64,000 bases of DNA, taken from NCBI RefSeq assembly GCF_030272705.1, contig NZ_JARFYM010000006.1, forward strand, positions 1-64,000. Reading direction: 5' to 3'. Below are positions 1 to 8,811 of this stretch, in pieces. Numbering within the stretch: position 1 is the first letter of the stretch; each line of letters opens with the position of its first letter. Source of the DNA: Rhizobium mayense. Lineage in GTDB: Bacteria; Pseudomonadota; Alphaproteobacteria; Rhizobiales; Rhizobiaceae. Made by a program: the position numbers and the translations under genes. Below the pieces are notes generated by a model, which worked only from the letters and a program-made list of their open reading frames with translations, was not told the DNA's origin and made no database searches.

Positions 1-915
1 CGCCATCTGCTCCATCGAAGCCGAAGCCTCTTCAGCCGATGCCGCTTGTTCGGTCGCACCCTGCGACACCTGCTCCGAACTTGCCGAAAGCTCCTGGCTG
101 CCCGAGGAAACGTTGTCCGCGGCACCCAGCGCGTCGGCAACGACGCCACGCAGACGTTCGATCATGACGTTGACGTTACCCAGCAGTTCGCCGATCTCAT
201 CGTGATTTGTAATCAGAGCGGTCTTCGTCAGATCGCCCTCGGAAACTTCGCGAACCACGGTGTTGGCACGGGCCAGGCCCTTGCTGATCGTGTTGGCGAT
301 CCAATAGGCGGTCACGGCAGCAATCAACAGCGCTACGGCGGCGGCGATGAGCATCGTCAGACGAGTGTTCCCATACTGGACGTCGGCGCCGTCATCGGCT
401 TCCTTCATGTGCTGCTTCTCGGTCGAGATCATGCCGTCGAGAGCATTGTCGATATCGTTGCCAGCCTTGCGGGCATCGGTAACGGAGATATTGTTGGCAC
501 CTTCCTTGTCGCCTGCCTTTAGGAGTTGACGAACCTGATCGTCAGCCTGAATGAATCTTGCTGCGATGGACTGGACGTCGGCCCAGTGCGCGCGGCTCTG
601 TTCGGTTGCGATCTTGTCGACGGCTACAAACGTATCGGCAAGTTCCTTGCGCGCCGCATCGCCGGCGGCAACCGCCGCTTTGACTTCATCGTCATTGCGC
701 GCGGCGAGCAGGTTCTTCTGCTGGCGGATGACTTCAAGTTCGGAGATGTTAACCTGCTGAGTGAGCTCCAGACGCGCGACCGGGCCTTCCAGCACATTGC
801 TGATGGTATCGTTGAACGAGCTGAGGCTCATGATGCCGTAGCCGGCCGTGCCTATCAGCATGAGAATGATGAAGGCGAACGCCCCCACCAGCTTGGCTTT
901 GATCGTTAGACGCAT
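1..915 (-). CDS. Methyl-accepting chemotaxis protein (3' part beyond window)
   Basis: This is the N-terminal 305 residues of a transmembrane chemoreceptor; the reading frame is open to the window edge, so the C-terminal signalling tip is missing. The start ATG (913-915) is followed by MRLTIKAKLVGAFAF and a first membrane segment at about residues 8-30. A roughly 150-residue four-helix-type sensor follows, then a second membrane segment at about 184-206, a HAMP region, and the beginning of the methylated coiled coil (SSGSQELSASSEQVSQGA). It lies 38 nt after cheW and is the last visible gene of a STAS-cheY-cheA-cheW-mcp operon. It presumably feeds that CheA; its ligand cannot be read from the sequence. 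Confidence 0.93.
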   Translation of the reverse strand, partial: MRLTIKAKLVGAFAFIILMLIGTAGYGIMSLSSFNDTISNVLEGPVARLELTQQVNISELEVIRQQKNLLAARNDDEVKAAVAAGDAARKELADTFVAVDKIATEQSRAHWADVQSIAARFIQADDQVRQLLKAGDKEGANNISVTDARKAGNDIDNALDGMISTEKQHMKEADDGADVQYGNTRLTMLIAAAVALLIAAVTAYWIANTISKGLARANTVVREVSEGDLTKTALITNHDEIGELLGNVNVMIERLRGVVADALGAADNVSSGSQELSASSEQVSQGATEQAASAEEASASMEQMA

Positions 916-953
916 CGTCTTGGTTCCCTCGATATTCGGCCGTCGGCAAATAA

Positions 954-1469
954 TCAGGCGGAAAGCGCCTTGTTTTGCCGGGCTGAAAAAATCGCCTGCA
1001 GATTGGGGAGAATGATGAATTCCCCTCCGCGCTTGACCAGGCAGTTGATGTAGTCGGGACGCCAACGCATCCCCACGCTAGGCGGTGCTTCGCTGGAAGC
1101 CTTTGCAAGTGTGGTGACTTCATTCACCTTGTCAGTCCGCAGACCCACGAGCGTGGGCTCATCCTGCAGGTCGAGTTCGATAACGATGATACGGCTATCG
1201 ATAGTCGCTTCCGCCGCCTCCATGCCGAAGGCAAGACGGAGATCGGCAAGGGGGATCACCTTGCCGCGAAAGTTGATGACGCTGCCCACGAAGGGCTGGC
1301 TGCCGGGTACGGCCGTTTCCGGCAGAATATCCAGGATTTCCTGGACCATGACCGCCTCGAGGGCGAAAGTTTCTCCATTGAGATCGAAGGTCAGAACCTC
1401 AAGCTCGCCGTCGTCATTCCAATGAGTGCCATTCCAGAGATTGTCGAGTTTCATGGCTGCTTCGCTCAT
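954..1469 (-). CDS. cheW: Chemotaxis coupling protein CheW
   Basis: This 171-residue protein is a single CheW-like SH3-pair domain that would couple the receptor to CheA in the cytoplasmic signalling array. Visible family features are the opening strand LEVLTFDLNGETFALE, the VPGSQPFVGSVINFRGKVIP segment typical of CheW, and a DLRLAFG turn. Its start codon overlaps the cheA stop by 4 nt (ATGA type), indicating translational coupling. The 30-residue tail after the core is slightly longer than in E. coli CheW. Its place between cheA and a receptor gene supports the assignment. Confidence 0.93.
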   Translation of the reverse strand: MSEAAMKLDNLWNGTHWNDDGELEVLTFDLNGETFALEAVMVQEILDILPETAVPGSQPFVGSVINFRGKVIPLADLRLAFGMEAAEATIDSRIIVIELDLQDEPTLVGLRTDKVNEVTTLAKASSEAPPSVGMRWRPDYINCLVKRGGEFIILPNLQAIFSARQNKALSA

Positions 1470-3499
1470 CCCGCTGCACGCAGATGCGCCTCCTGTTGCT
1501 GGCCGACCGTGACCAGATGCACGACGTCGAGAATGAGAGCGACGCTGCCGTCGCCGAGGATCGTGGCCCCGGAGAAATGCGCGACGTCATTGTGCAGCTT
1601 CGACATGGATTTGATCACCGTCTGATGATCGCCGATGATCTGGTCGACGACCAGGCCGACCCGCTCCGTGCCGGTCGAAATGACCACGACCTTCTGATGC
1701 ACATCCGGCTTGGTGCCGGTGTGGAATACGTCCCGCAGCCGCAGGAACGGCACTAGGCTGTCGCGCAGCGAAATGAAGCTGCGGCCCCGCGAACGCAGGT
1801 CCTCTTCGAGTGACAGTTCCAGGCACTCCTCGACCGCCGAGAGCGGAATGACATAGCGCCCGGCGCCGACGCGCACGAGCAGACCGTCGATTATGGCGAG
1901 CGTCAGCGGAATGCGCAGCGAGACATCGGAGCCTTGTCCCGGCAGGCTGACGATATCGATCGCGCCCCGCAGCGCCTCGACCGTCTTCTTCACCACATCC
2001 ATGCCGACGCCGCGTCCGGAGAGATTGGTGATCTGTGCCGCCGTCGAAAAGCCGGGAGCGAAGATGAGCTGCAGCAGCTCGGCATCACTTAACTGCTGAC
2101 CCGGCTGGATCAGTCCGGACGATTCCGCCTTGGCGCGAACACGCTCGCGATTGATGCCGCGACCGTCATCCTTGATCGAGATGATGACTTCGCCGCCTGA
2201 TTGCCGGGCCGACAATGTAATAGTTCCGGCTTCGGCCTTGCCGGTAGCAAGGCGTTCTTCCGGTGGCTCAAGTCCGTGGTCGATGGAATTGCGCACCAGA
2301 TGGACCAACGGATCGGCAAGCCGCTCGATGACGGTCTTGTCGACTTCCGTCGTCTCGCCTTCGGTGACGAGCTCGATGACCTTGCCGGTCTCGCGCGCCA
2401 GATCATGCACCAGGCGGCGGAAGCGACTGAAAAGGCTCGCCACCGGCACCATGCGCAGTACCATCATCGTGTCGCGCAGCTCGCCGGACAGGCGCTCGAT
2501 CTCCTCCGACACCGATCTCAGCCCGATATCGGCGCTGGCACTGGCCAGCTGGCTGAGGCGTGATTGCGCGATGACCAGTTCCCCGACGCGGTCCATGAGT
2601 TCATCGAGGCGCTCTGCCGGAACGCGAACGCTTTCCGTAGCCTTTGCCTGACGCTGGTCGGCAACGGGCGCCACCGGTGCCGGCGCTTCCCGTTTGACCG
2701 GTAGAATCTCGCCGGCGGCCGGCGCGACGGGCGCCATCGCCGGCGGCACCATCGAGACGGCGGCCTCGTTCGGCGTCGCGACAACCGCATTGCCGTCGAT
2801 TTCCTCGACATCGAGCTGCATGTCGTCCATCACGAAAATGAAGACATCGTCGATGGCCGAACGCGGCTGCTCCGTCGTGACCGTCACGTCCCAGGACAGA
2901 TAAAGCTCCGTCGGCACCAGCGCACTGAGCGCCGGAATGGCCGATGTGTTGGCGAGGACGTCGCATTCACCGAGATCACGCAGCTCGTCCAGCAAGCCCA
3001 GCGGATTGGTGCCGTTGATCATCGCGTTTAGCGGCAGGCTAAAGCGGATACGCCAGGTCTTGCGCTTGGCCATCACGACAGGCGCAGTCGTCGTCGCGAC
3101 AACCACCTGCTGCGCCGGCTTCGCAGCGCCGCCGACTGCCGCCTGCAACTGCGCCAGAAGGCGCTGGCTGGTGGCGTCATGGTCACCATTGGGATCGTCG
3201 ACGAGGGCGCGCATATGATCCCGCGCGTCGAGAACGGCGGCGACGAGTTCGGCCGTTGCCGGCGCCTCGCCCTTACGGACGCGGTCGAAGGCGGTTTCGC
3301 AATGATGGGTGAAAGCAGCGAGCGCATCGAAGCCGAACATCGACCCCGAGCCCTTCAGCGTATGAAGGCCGCGGAACACCGCGTCGATCAGAGCCTTGTC
3401 GTCGAGCTGATGCGTGAGATCGAGAAGACCCGCCTCGATCTGCTCCAGGCATTCGGCGGCCTCGGTGCGGAAAACGGCGATAGGATCGGTCGAACTCAT
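1466..3499 (-). CDS. cheA: Chemotaxis histidine kinase CheA
   Basis: This 677-residue protein is the receptor-coupled kinase that phosphorylates CheY. The N-terminal HPt domain carries the phospho-acceptor His46 in GLHTLKGSGSMFGF. A linker/P2-like region rich in Ala and Pro follows. The dimerisation helices start near RLDELMDRVGELV (about residue 295). The ATPase domain shows the N box HLVRNSIDHGLEP (about 398-410), DDGRGI (about 445) and GRGVGMDVV (about 493). A CheW-like regulatory domain fills the last 140 residues. It overlaps both cheY upstream and cheW downstream by 4 nt. All catalytic motifs look intact. Confidence 0.96.
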   Translation of the reverse strand: MSSTDPIAVFRTEAAECLEQIEAGLLDLTHQLDDKALIDAVFRGLHTLKGSGSMFGFDALAAFTHHCETAFDRVRKGEAPATAELVAAVLDARDHMRALVDDPNGDHDATSQRLLAQLQAAVGGAAKPAQQVVVATTTAPVVMAKRKTWRIRFSLPLNAMINGTNPLGLLDELRDLGECDVLANTSAIPALSALVPTELYLSWDVTVTTEQPRSAIDDVFIFVMDDMQLDVEEIDGNAVVATPNEAAVSMVPPAMAPVAPAAGEILPVKREAPAPVAPVADQRQAKATESVRVPAERLDELMDRVGELVIAQSRLSQLASASADIGLRSVSEEIERLSGELRDTMMVLRMVPVASLFSRFRRLVHDLARETGKVIELVTEGETTEVDKTVIERLADPLVHLVRNSIDHGLEPPEERLATGKAEAGTITLSARQSGGEVIISIKDDGRGINRERVRAKAESSGLIQPGQQLSDAELLQLIFAPGFSTAAQITNLSGRGVGMDVVKKTVEALRGAIDIVSLPGQGSDVSLRIPLTLAIIDGLLVRVGAGRYVIPLSAVEECLELSLEEDLRSRGRSFISLRDSLVPFLRLRDVFHTGTKPDVHQKVVVISTGTERVGLVVDQIIGDHQTVIKSMSKLHNDVAHFSGATILGDGSVALILDVVHLVTVGQQQEAHLRAAG

Positions 3500-3864
3500 C
3501 TTCCAAGCACCTTCCTGACGATCTTGACGAGGTTTTCCGGATCGAAAGGCTTGGTCAGCCAGCCGGTGGCACCGGCCGCCTTGGCGCGCGCCTTGAGATC
3601 GGCATCGGATTCCGTCGTGAGGAAGATAATCGGAACACCCATATGAGCCGGAAGCTTGCGCAGCTCTTCGATCATGGTCAGCCCGTCCATAACGGGCATG
3701 TTGAGGTCGGTCACGATGAGATCGAACTGTCCGGCCTTGGCCTTGTCGAGACCTTCGGCGCCGTTCACCGCCTCGGTGACCTCGTAGCCGGCATTGGTAA
3801 GCGTCACCTTCGTCGTCAGACGGATGCTGGCAGAATCATCGACAGTCAAAATCTTCGCACTCAT
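3496..3864 (-). CDS. cheY: Single-domain response regulator CheY
   Basis: A 122-residue receiver domain with no output domain, as expected for the diffusible output of CheA. The acidic pocket is Asp9/Asp10 (LTVDDSAS), the phospho-acceptor is Asp53 in VTDLNMPVMDG, the switch threonine lies in FLTTESD, and the conserved lysine is in LTKPFDPENL. It overlaps the STAS gene upstream and cheA downstream by 4 nt each, so the cluster is almost certainly one translationally coupled mRNA. Whether it acts on a flagellar motor or on another output cannot be decided from this sequence. Confidence 0.95.
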   Translation of the reverse strand: MSAKILTVDDSASIRLTTKVTLTNAGYEVTEAVNGAEGLDKAKAGQFDLIVTDLNMPVMDGLTMIEELRKLPAHMGVPIIFLTTESDADLKARAKAAGATGWLTKPFDPENLVKIVRKVLGR

Positions 3865-4184
3865 GGATGTACCTCTTTGTGGAGCCAGAATTGCGCGTCC
3901 TCTGCCGTAAAGGCGTCGATGAACCCACCCCTCTGCAAGACTTTCAAAACAGAACCGCTGGCCGGAGAAGAAAGGCGAAGTGTTTTGCCGGAGGCCTTCG
4001 CCTCGATCCGCGCTGACTCGACCAACTGAACGAAGCTCAAATCGGCTTCCGCGCCGTCAGCGACTTCGAGGACGAACATTTTGCTGTCCCGAAACTTCAA
4101 AGTCATACTTTGGTGAATTTCGGAAATATTCCTGATGTTCAGGGCTTTTGGCAGAGAAATAGATTCGGAATATTTATCGGACAT
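3861..4184 (-). CDS. STAS-domain protein at head of che operon
   Basis: A 107-residue protein resembling an anti-anti-sigma (STAS) domain: a central EADLSFVQLVESARIEAKAS helix follows the strand where these proteins carry their phosphorylatable serine (here DLS), and RLSSPASGSVLKVLQRGGF matches the second helix. I chose the ATG at 4182-4184 (MSDKYSES), with GGA about 6 nt upstream; a TTG at 4223 would add 13 residues. It is the first gene of the che operon and overlaps cheY by 4 nt. STAS proteins at this position recur in alphaproteobacterial che clusters, where they may tune signalling, but the exact role is unknown. Confidence 0.75.
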   Translation of the reverse strand: MSDKYSESISLPKALNIRNISEIHQSMTLKFRDSKMFVLEVADGAEADLSFVQLVESARIEAKASGKTLRLSSPASGSVLKVLQRGGFIDAFTAEDAQFWLHKEVHP

Positions 4185-4528
4185 TTCAAATCCGGCCCCG
4201 CTAACAAATAAATACTTGAGCAATAACTATTGAATCTCATGTCAACCTTAACAGGTAGTAAATGTAGGTTGTAAAATTCATCATTTCGGAGGCTGTGAAT
4301 TCTCACCCGCCATAAATGACCATAAAAATCTTATGATAAAAAATGTGATTGAGATTCATACAGTTAAATCGAGAGGGCTAAAACACTACTTTCTCGGTGA
4401 GCGAATCTTAACCCTGCTGGCGAAAGCCCTGGATGCAACGCTAACGAGTCCGGAGAATTTACCGGAATTTTCCATCCCACATTTAAGAGTTGAGTCAAAC
4501 AAGCCTTTCTCCAAGTAAAGGGACAGAC
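4185..4528. other. AT-rich intergenic region between divergent chemotaxis genes
   Basis: About 340 bp separate the STAS/che operon (minus) from the soluble receptor-like gene (plus). The stretch is noticeably more AT-rich than its neighbours and must hold both promoters. I see no convincing -35/-10 pair, operator palindrome or RNA gene in it. Confidence 0.5.
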
Positions 4529-6277
4529 ATGAAAAACGGAACAGCTCTGGCACGCCGCATCGATCGCCCAAGGGGATTCCCGCAGGCAATGGATGTCAGC
4601 CGCACGCTGGAAACGGCGCGCACCGAAGTTGAGAAACGCTTTCTCGACGGCGGCGCTGTTCTCTTGTCGGTGATGGAGGTTCTGAACCAACTCCTGTCAT
4701 CCCTAGACCGGTTGACCAAGGCGCTCGACAGCGAGGGCGCCAGGGACACCACGGCCGATCTGTTGCAGACGGTGAGTGGCCTGTCCGACCTGCCCGGCCT
4801 CGAGGCCAGGCGCCAGGAGAGTTTCGCGGTTCTCGCCGAGGCCGGCTCCAAGCTGCACGCGCACGTCACCGATATGCAGGAGACCATGCGTTACCTGCGC
4901 ACCTTCGCGGTCACGGTGAAGATTACCGGTGCAGGCATTGCCGAATTTGCCGGCTTTGCGGAGGAGATCCTTGAACGCATCCGTTCCGGCACGGACGAAG
5001 TCAACACCTTCGCCCAGCAGCTCGGCTCACTCGAACGCGAGCTGAAAGTCGCCATGACCTTTGGCGCCACGACCGCGAAGGCCTATGACCGCAATGTTCC
5101 GCAAGTGGTCGCGGCGCTGGAAAAGGATGCCCGCACCATCGCTGTTCACCGTAAAGAACTCGCCGTGATCGCCGCCGAGGTTGGCGCCATCGCCCGCGGC
5201 GTCCAAAGCAAGGTCGCAAGCACCCTCTCGGCTCTGCAGATCGGCGACATCACCCGACAGCGCATCGAGCACGTACAAAGCGCCTTCGCCTTTCTCGAAG
5301 AATTTCTCGCGAGCGACGAAGGGAGCAAGCTCGATGCCGATGCCCGCCGGCGGCTCGCAAATGTCATTCATCACCTGACGGCGGCGCAGATGCGGGAGAT
5401 GGTCGCGGACTTCCAGCGGGAGTCGGGCAATGTCGTCAAGACGATCGCCAGCTTCAGCCATGACACCCAGGAAATCCTGAAACTGCGCGACGCCATGAAG
5501 CCCGAGGGAAGCAACGACGGCAATGTGCTGCGTGCATTGGAACAGAGCGTCTCTGCCGCCCACGCAATCGTCCAACAAGTCGAAACCGCCCGCGTGCAGG
5601 CCGACGGCATCAGCCAATCGACGCTCGGCACGGCCTCGAACCTGTTGCACCGCATCGAGACCATCCGCGCGGTCAAGACGGATATCCACTACATGGCGCT
5701 CAACACCAATCTGCGCTGCAGCCGCATGGGCGAGGAAGGCCGTTCGATCAACGTCGTGACTGCCGAACTGCGCATCTTCGCCGCAAAACTCGATGAATCC
5801 GCCGACGCGATAGTCTCCGGCCTCGCCTCTCTCGAAACGGCGGCCGGCCACGTCGCGTCGGGCCAGGAGGCTTCGGACCATCGCCTCGACGAAAGGCTGA
5901 TCTCGGCCGTCGACACCATCCGCGCCGCCGCCAATATCATGGACGGAGAGTTGGAAACGCTATCGGGACATGGCCGCGAAGTGGCAAACAAGATCATGCT
6001 GTCGATCGGCAAACTCGACTTCCAGCGGGACCTCGGCGAGACCCTGGCAAATTGCGCAGACACGCTCGACGACATGGCCGGCAGCGAAATAGCCGACGTG
6101 GGCGATTTGGAGGACATCATCGCGCCGCTCAGCGCCCGCATCTTCAAGGTCTACACGATGGCGCAGGAGCGCAATATCCATCGAGACATCATCCCCATGG
6201 ACGACAATGCAGCGCCGGCTGCGGTCGCGCCGGCCAAGACGGATGACGAAGATCTTTTCGCGGATGCTCTATTCTAA
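4529..6277 (+). CDS. Soluble, degenerate chemoreceptor-like coiled-coil protein
   Basis: This 582-residue protein has no membrane segment or signal peptide and is almost entirely helical. Around residues 384-415 it carries MALNTNLRCSRMGEEGRS followed by INVVTAELRIFA, which aligns with the receptor hairpin tip (LALNAAIEAARAGEQGRGF...VVADEVRKLA) but has Thr-Asn-Leu-Arg-Cys-Ser in place of the Ala-Ile-Glu-Ala-Ala core. Two further motifs, LQIGDITRQRIEHV (about 242) and LDFQRDLGETLANC (near 495), recall QDxxRQ-type sequences of receptor-associated proteins. The start at 4529 is favoured by AAAGGGA upstream. It faces the che operon divergently, so it may be a cytoplasmic receptor, adaptor or phosphatase for that CheA. 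The function is inferred only. Confidence 0.7.
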   Translation: MKNGTALARRIDRPRGFPQAMDVSRTLETARTEVEKRFLDGGAVLLSVMEVLNQLLSSLDRLTKALDSEGARDTTADLLQTVSGLSDLPGLEARRQESFAVLAEAGSKLHAHVTDMQETMRYLRTFAVTVKITGAGIAEFAGFAEEILERIRSGTDEVNTFAQQLGSLERELKVAMTFGATTAKAYDRNVPQVVAALEKDARTIAVHRKELAVIAAEVGAIARGVQSKVASTLSALQIGDITRQRIEHVQSAFAFLEEFLASDEGSKLDADARRRLANVIHHLTAAQMREMVADFQRESGNVVKTIASFSHDTQEILKLRDAMKPEGSNDGNVLRALEQSVSAAHAIVQQVETARVQADGISQSTLGTASNLLHRIETIRAVKTDIHYMALNTNLRCSRMGEEGRSINVVTAELRIFAAKLDESADAIVSGLASLETAAGHVASGQEASDHRLDERLISAVDTIRAAANIMDGELETLSGHGREVANKIMLSIGKLDFQRDLGETLANCADTLDDMAGSEIADVGDLEDIIAPLSARIFKVYTMAQERNIHRDIIPMDDNAAPAAVAPAKTDDEDLFADALF

Positions 6278-6342
6278 TGAAATTGGAATTTCGCCCAGAG
6301 TAGTCTTCGTGAATTTAAATGAACGCACAGCGCTCTGGCGCG

Positions 6343-7584
6343 TTATTGCGCCCTGCGAAATCTGTTCGCGGCGTCGATGGCAGCCTTCTGCTGAAAGTCC
6401 TCGATGCCCTGGTAGAAATCTTCGAGCTCCGGATCTTTCAGGCCGGCGCGACGCGAGATGACGTACCATGTGGCTGCAGCAACCGGATCCTGCTTCGTAC
6501 CGAGCGCATTGATATAGAGATGCGCCAGCTTGTTCTGCGCGACGACGTTGCCGCGATAGGCGGCGACTTTCATCCAGTTGAATCCGTTCTCCAGGTCCTG
6601 CTTGCCGCCGATACCGTTGATCAGCCAGATGCCCATGTCGAGCTGCGCGGTGTCGTAACCCGCATTTGCGGCGCGCGATAGCCATTCACGCGCCTGCGCC
6701 TTCTTCTCCTCAGGCAGGTCCGGCAGATTGAGATAGAGCTGCGAGACTGCGTATTGCGCATCGGCAATGCCCTGCTCAGCCGACTTCTCATAATATGGAA
6801 GCGCCATCTGCAGGCCTTTGATGCCCGGATTGTCGGCCGTCAGGCTCTGCGCCCAGTTGAATTCGGCGGATGCCTGGCCGGCATCGGCCGCCTTCCTCAT
6901 CCATTCGTCCGCCTTCTTCTCGTCGCGCGGCACATCGCGCCCTTCCATCAGGAGCAGCGCATATTTGAACATCGAGGTCGCATCACCGCCCTCGGCCGCC
7001 TTGCCATACCAGAAGGCAGCGTCTTTGGTGTCGCGCTTGACGCCCAGGCCTTGCGACATCAATTCGGCAAGCAGGGTCTGGGCCGCGGGATCGCCGAGCT
7101 GCGCGCGCGGCAGAGCTTTCTGAAACGCGGTCAGGTAATAGCCGCGCTGGAAAGCGCCATAGGCATCGTCGACCTTCCCCTTGAAAGGTTTCTCCGGCGG
7201 CAGGTCGGGCAGTTTCGCACCCATGCGGTCGAAGACGCCCACACCTTGCGAGGGCTTGATACCGTCGTCCGCCTTCGGCTCGGCGCCCGGCTGGATCTTC
7301 TCGCTCTTGAAGGAACCTGCTTCGGCGTTCAATGGCCGCGTCATCACGCTGTCGTCATGCGCCGGCGCGCTGCCGCTCGGCACCGTGGTGTCATCGGGCT
7401 GCGTAACATCGTCGGACTGCCCGCTGTCGGCGGGCCCGCTGCCCTTGTCCGGTTGTGTTGTGATACCGGGCAGCGACGTATCGTTGTTGCTCGATTGCGC
7501 CACGGCCAGTAGCGGCAATGCCGTCAACCCAACGGCGAGCGCAGCAAGAAAGGAACGGTGGCGAAATCGAGGCGTGAGCGACAT
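6343..7584 (-). CDS. Exported Sel1/TPR-repeat protein
   Basis: A 413-residue protein with an N-terminal signal peptide (FLAALAVGLTALPLLAVAQS), an Asp/Pro/Gly-rich disordered stretch to about residue 125, then tandem Sel1-type helical repeats. Diagnostic copies are LGVKRDTKDAAFWYGKAAEG, GRDVPRDEKKADEWMRKAAD, GIADAQYAVSQLY and NAGYDTAQLDMGIWLINGIG. Such repeats are protein-binding scaffolds, here presumably periplasmic. The start lies only 9 nt after the stop of the ThiE-like gene and has no obvious Shine-Dalgarno sequence, suggesting translational coupling. The specific partner is unknown. Confidence 0.85.
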   Translation of the reverse strand: MSLTPRFRHRSFLAALAVGLTALPLLAVAQSSNNDTSLPGITTQPDKGSGPADSGQSDDVTQPDDTTVPSGSAPAHDDSVMTRPLNAEAGSFKSEKIQPGAEPKADDGIKPSQGVGVFDRMGAKLPDLPPEKPFKGKVDDAYGAFQRGYYLTAFQKALPRAQLGDPAAQTLLAELMSQGLGVKRDTKDAAFWYGKAAEGGDATSMFKYALLLMEGRDVPRDEKKADEWMRKAADAGQASAEFNWAQSLTADNPGIKGLQMALPYYEKSAEQGIADAQYAVSQLYLNLPDLPEEKKAQAREWLSRAANAGYDTAQLDMGIWLINGIGGKQDLENGFNWMKVAAYRGNVVAQNKLAHLYINALGTKQDPVAAATWYVISRRAGLKDPELEDFYQGIEDFQQKAAIDAANRFRRAQ

Positions 7585-7593
7585 GGATTGCTA

Positions 7594-8247
7594 TCAATCT
7601 TCAAACCGTGGCGCTTTTTCGTCCAAAAGCGCATTCACTTCCGCAACGATGGAAGGCGCCGCCGAAGGATCGGCAAAAACAGCGGTGCGCAGCGCCACGA
7701 ATTCGGCCCCCGACAAGGCCACCTCCAGCGCCGATTTCGGATCGGTGCCACCCATGACGATGCATGGAATCTCGATCATCGACGCCCACCATTCGCCGAG
7801 TGCGACGTTTTTCGGATGCGCCTCTGGCTTGATGTCACCGTCGAGCTTGCCAAAGAAGATATAGTCGGGCCGCAGCTCGCCGATCTCCAGCGCATTGTGC
7901 CTGTCTGTGGCGCTACCGCCGCCGACGATCAGCTTCGGCACGAACTTCTCGACCGCCTCGGTGAATTCGGCGAGATTGCCGGCAATATGCAACCCGTCGG
8001 CCTTGGCACGGCCCGCGACACGGCTGTCCCCTGCAATCAGCGCCGCCGCTCCGGCGGCCTGCACCACCGGCACCAGCTTTTCCGCGTGCTTCTGAAATGT
8101 GCCGTCATCAAGCCCATATTGCGGGATGATGACCGAGGCCACATCCCCGCCCCTCAGCGCATCGGCTACCATCTTCGCCCGCTCGTCCATATCGGCGATA
8201 TCGGGTACGATGAGAACGAGGCGGCAGCGATCTTCGGGTGCGGTCAT
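7594..8247 (-). CDS. Thiamine-phosphate synthase-like (ThiE/TenI family) protein
   Basis: A 217-residue TIM-barrel protein of the ThiE/TenI family. Family features include an ADGLHIAGN segment (equivalent to ADGVHLG), DYIFFGKLDGD, CIVMGGTDPKSALEV and a C-terminal GAEFVALRTAVF. The usual VQLRxK pyrophosphate-binding motif near the N-terminus is not present; the equivalent place reads SVIIPQYGLDD. That makes true thiamine-phosphate synthase activity doubtful and a paralogous role plausible. The ATG at 8245-8247 has GGAAA just upstream; an ATG four codons earlier (8259) is possible. No THI-box leader was seen upstream. It is probably co-transcribed with the Sel1 protein. Confidence 0.7.
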   Translation of the reverse strand: MTAPEDRCRLVLIVPDIADMDERAKMVADALRGGDVASVIIPQYGLDDGTFQKHAEKLVPVVQAAGAAALIAGDSRVAGRAKADGLHIAGNLAEFTEAVEKFVPKLIVGGGSATDRHNALEIGELRPDYIFFGKLDGDIKPEAHPKNVALGEWWASMIEIPCIVMGGTDPKSALEVALSGAEFVALRTAVFADPSAAPSIVAEVNALLDEKAPRFED

Positions 8248-8498
8248 GCGAGTTTCCATGTTTACGGGTTCGATCGCCAGGGATTGGGCAACCCGTCCGA
8301 TGTTTGTGAGTAAATCCGTTAGGGCGGTCTGACAAGGGGCACGGCGTTGAAACCATTCCGTTGCAACGCGCACTATTCGGCGTCGCCCAGGCTCGATAGT
8401 CGTTTCTAACCGAAATATTTTAAAAGCGGGCTGCACAACGCATCATTGCGGCGCACAATTGACTTGCCGCTTTTTGGCGTTTGACGTAGCTTTTCTGC

Positions 8499-8759
8499 AT
8501 GTCGACCATGGACCCCTTCGCAGCCATCGCGGATCCGAACCGGCGCTATTTGCTGGAGGAGCTGCGGCGCGCACCGAAAACGGTCAACGAACTGGCGCAG
8601 GGCCTGCCAATCAGCCGCCCCGCCGTGTCGCAGCACCTTAAAGCATTGCTCGACAGCAATCTTGTTTCCGTCACGACCGAAGGCACGAAACGGATTTACG
8701 CGGTCAACAGTCGCGGTTTCGACAAGCTCAATTTGTGGCTGGATCAATTCTGGGCCTGA
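8499..8759 (+). CDS. ArsR-family winged-helix regulator
   Basis: An 86-residue DNA-binding protein. It opens with DPFAAIADPNRRYLLEEL and contains the helix-turn-helix PISRPAVSQHLKALLDSNLV followed by a beta-wing (VTTEGTKRIYAV). It lacks the ELCVCDL cysteine motif of metal-sensing ArsR proteins. This ADPNRR subgroup usually sits just upstream of an SRPBCC/AHSA1 gene, but here the next 200 bp hold no gene and the next one is on the other strand, so it appears orphaned. It is also shorter at the C-terminus than the usual 100-110 residues. Confidence 0.88.
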   Translation: MSTMDPFAAIADPNRRYLLEELRRAPKTVNELAQGLPISRPAVSQHLKALLDSNLVSVTTEGTKRIYAVNSRGFDKLNLWLDQFWA

Positions 8760-8811
8760 GAGCCCCTGCACGTTTTAACGGATGCGCGCTTTTGCGATAT
8801 TTCCCTGAAAG

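Noticed and set aside
8260..8498. Possible TPP riboswitch upstream of the ThiE-like gene
   Set aside because: No THI-box core (CTGAGA and partner) was found on the minus strand.
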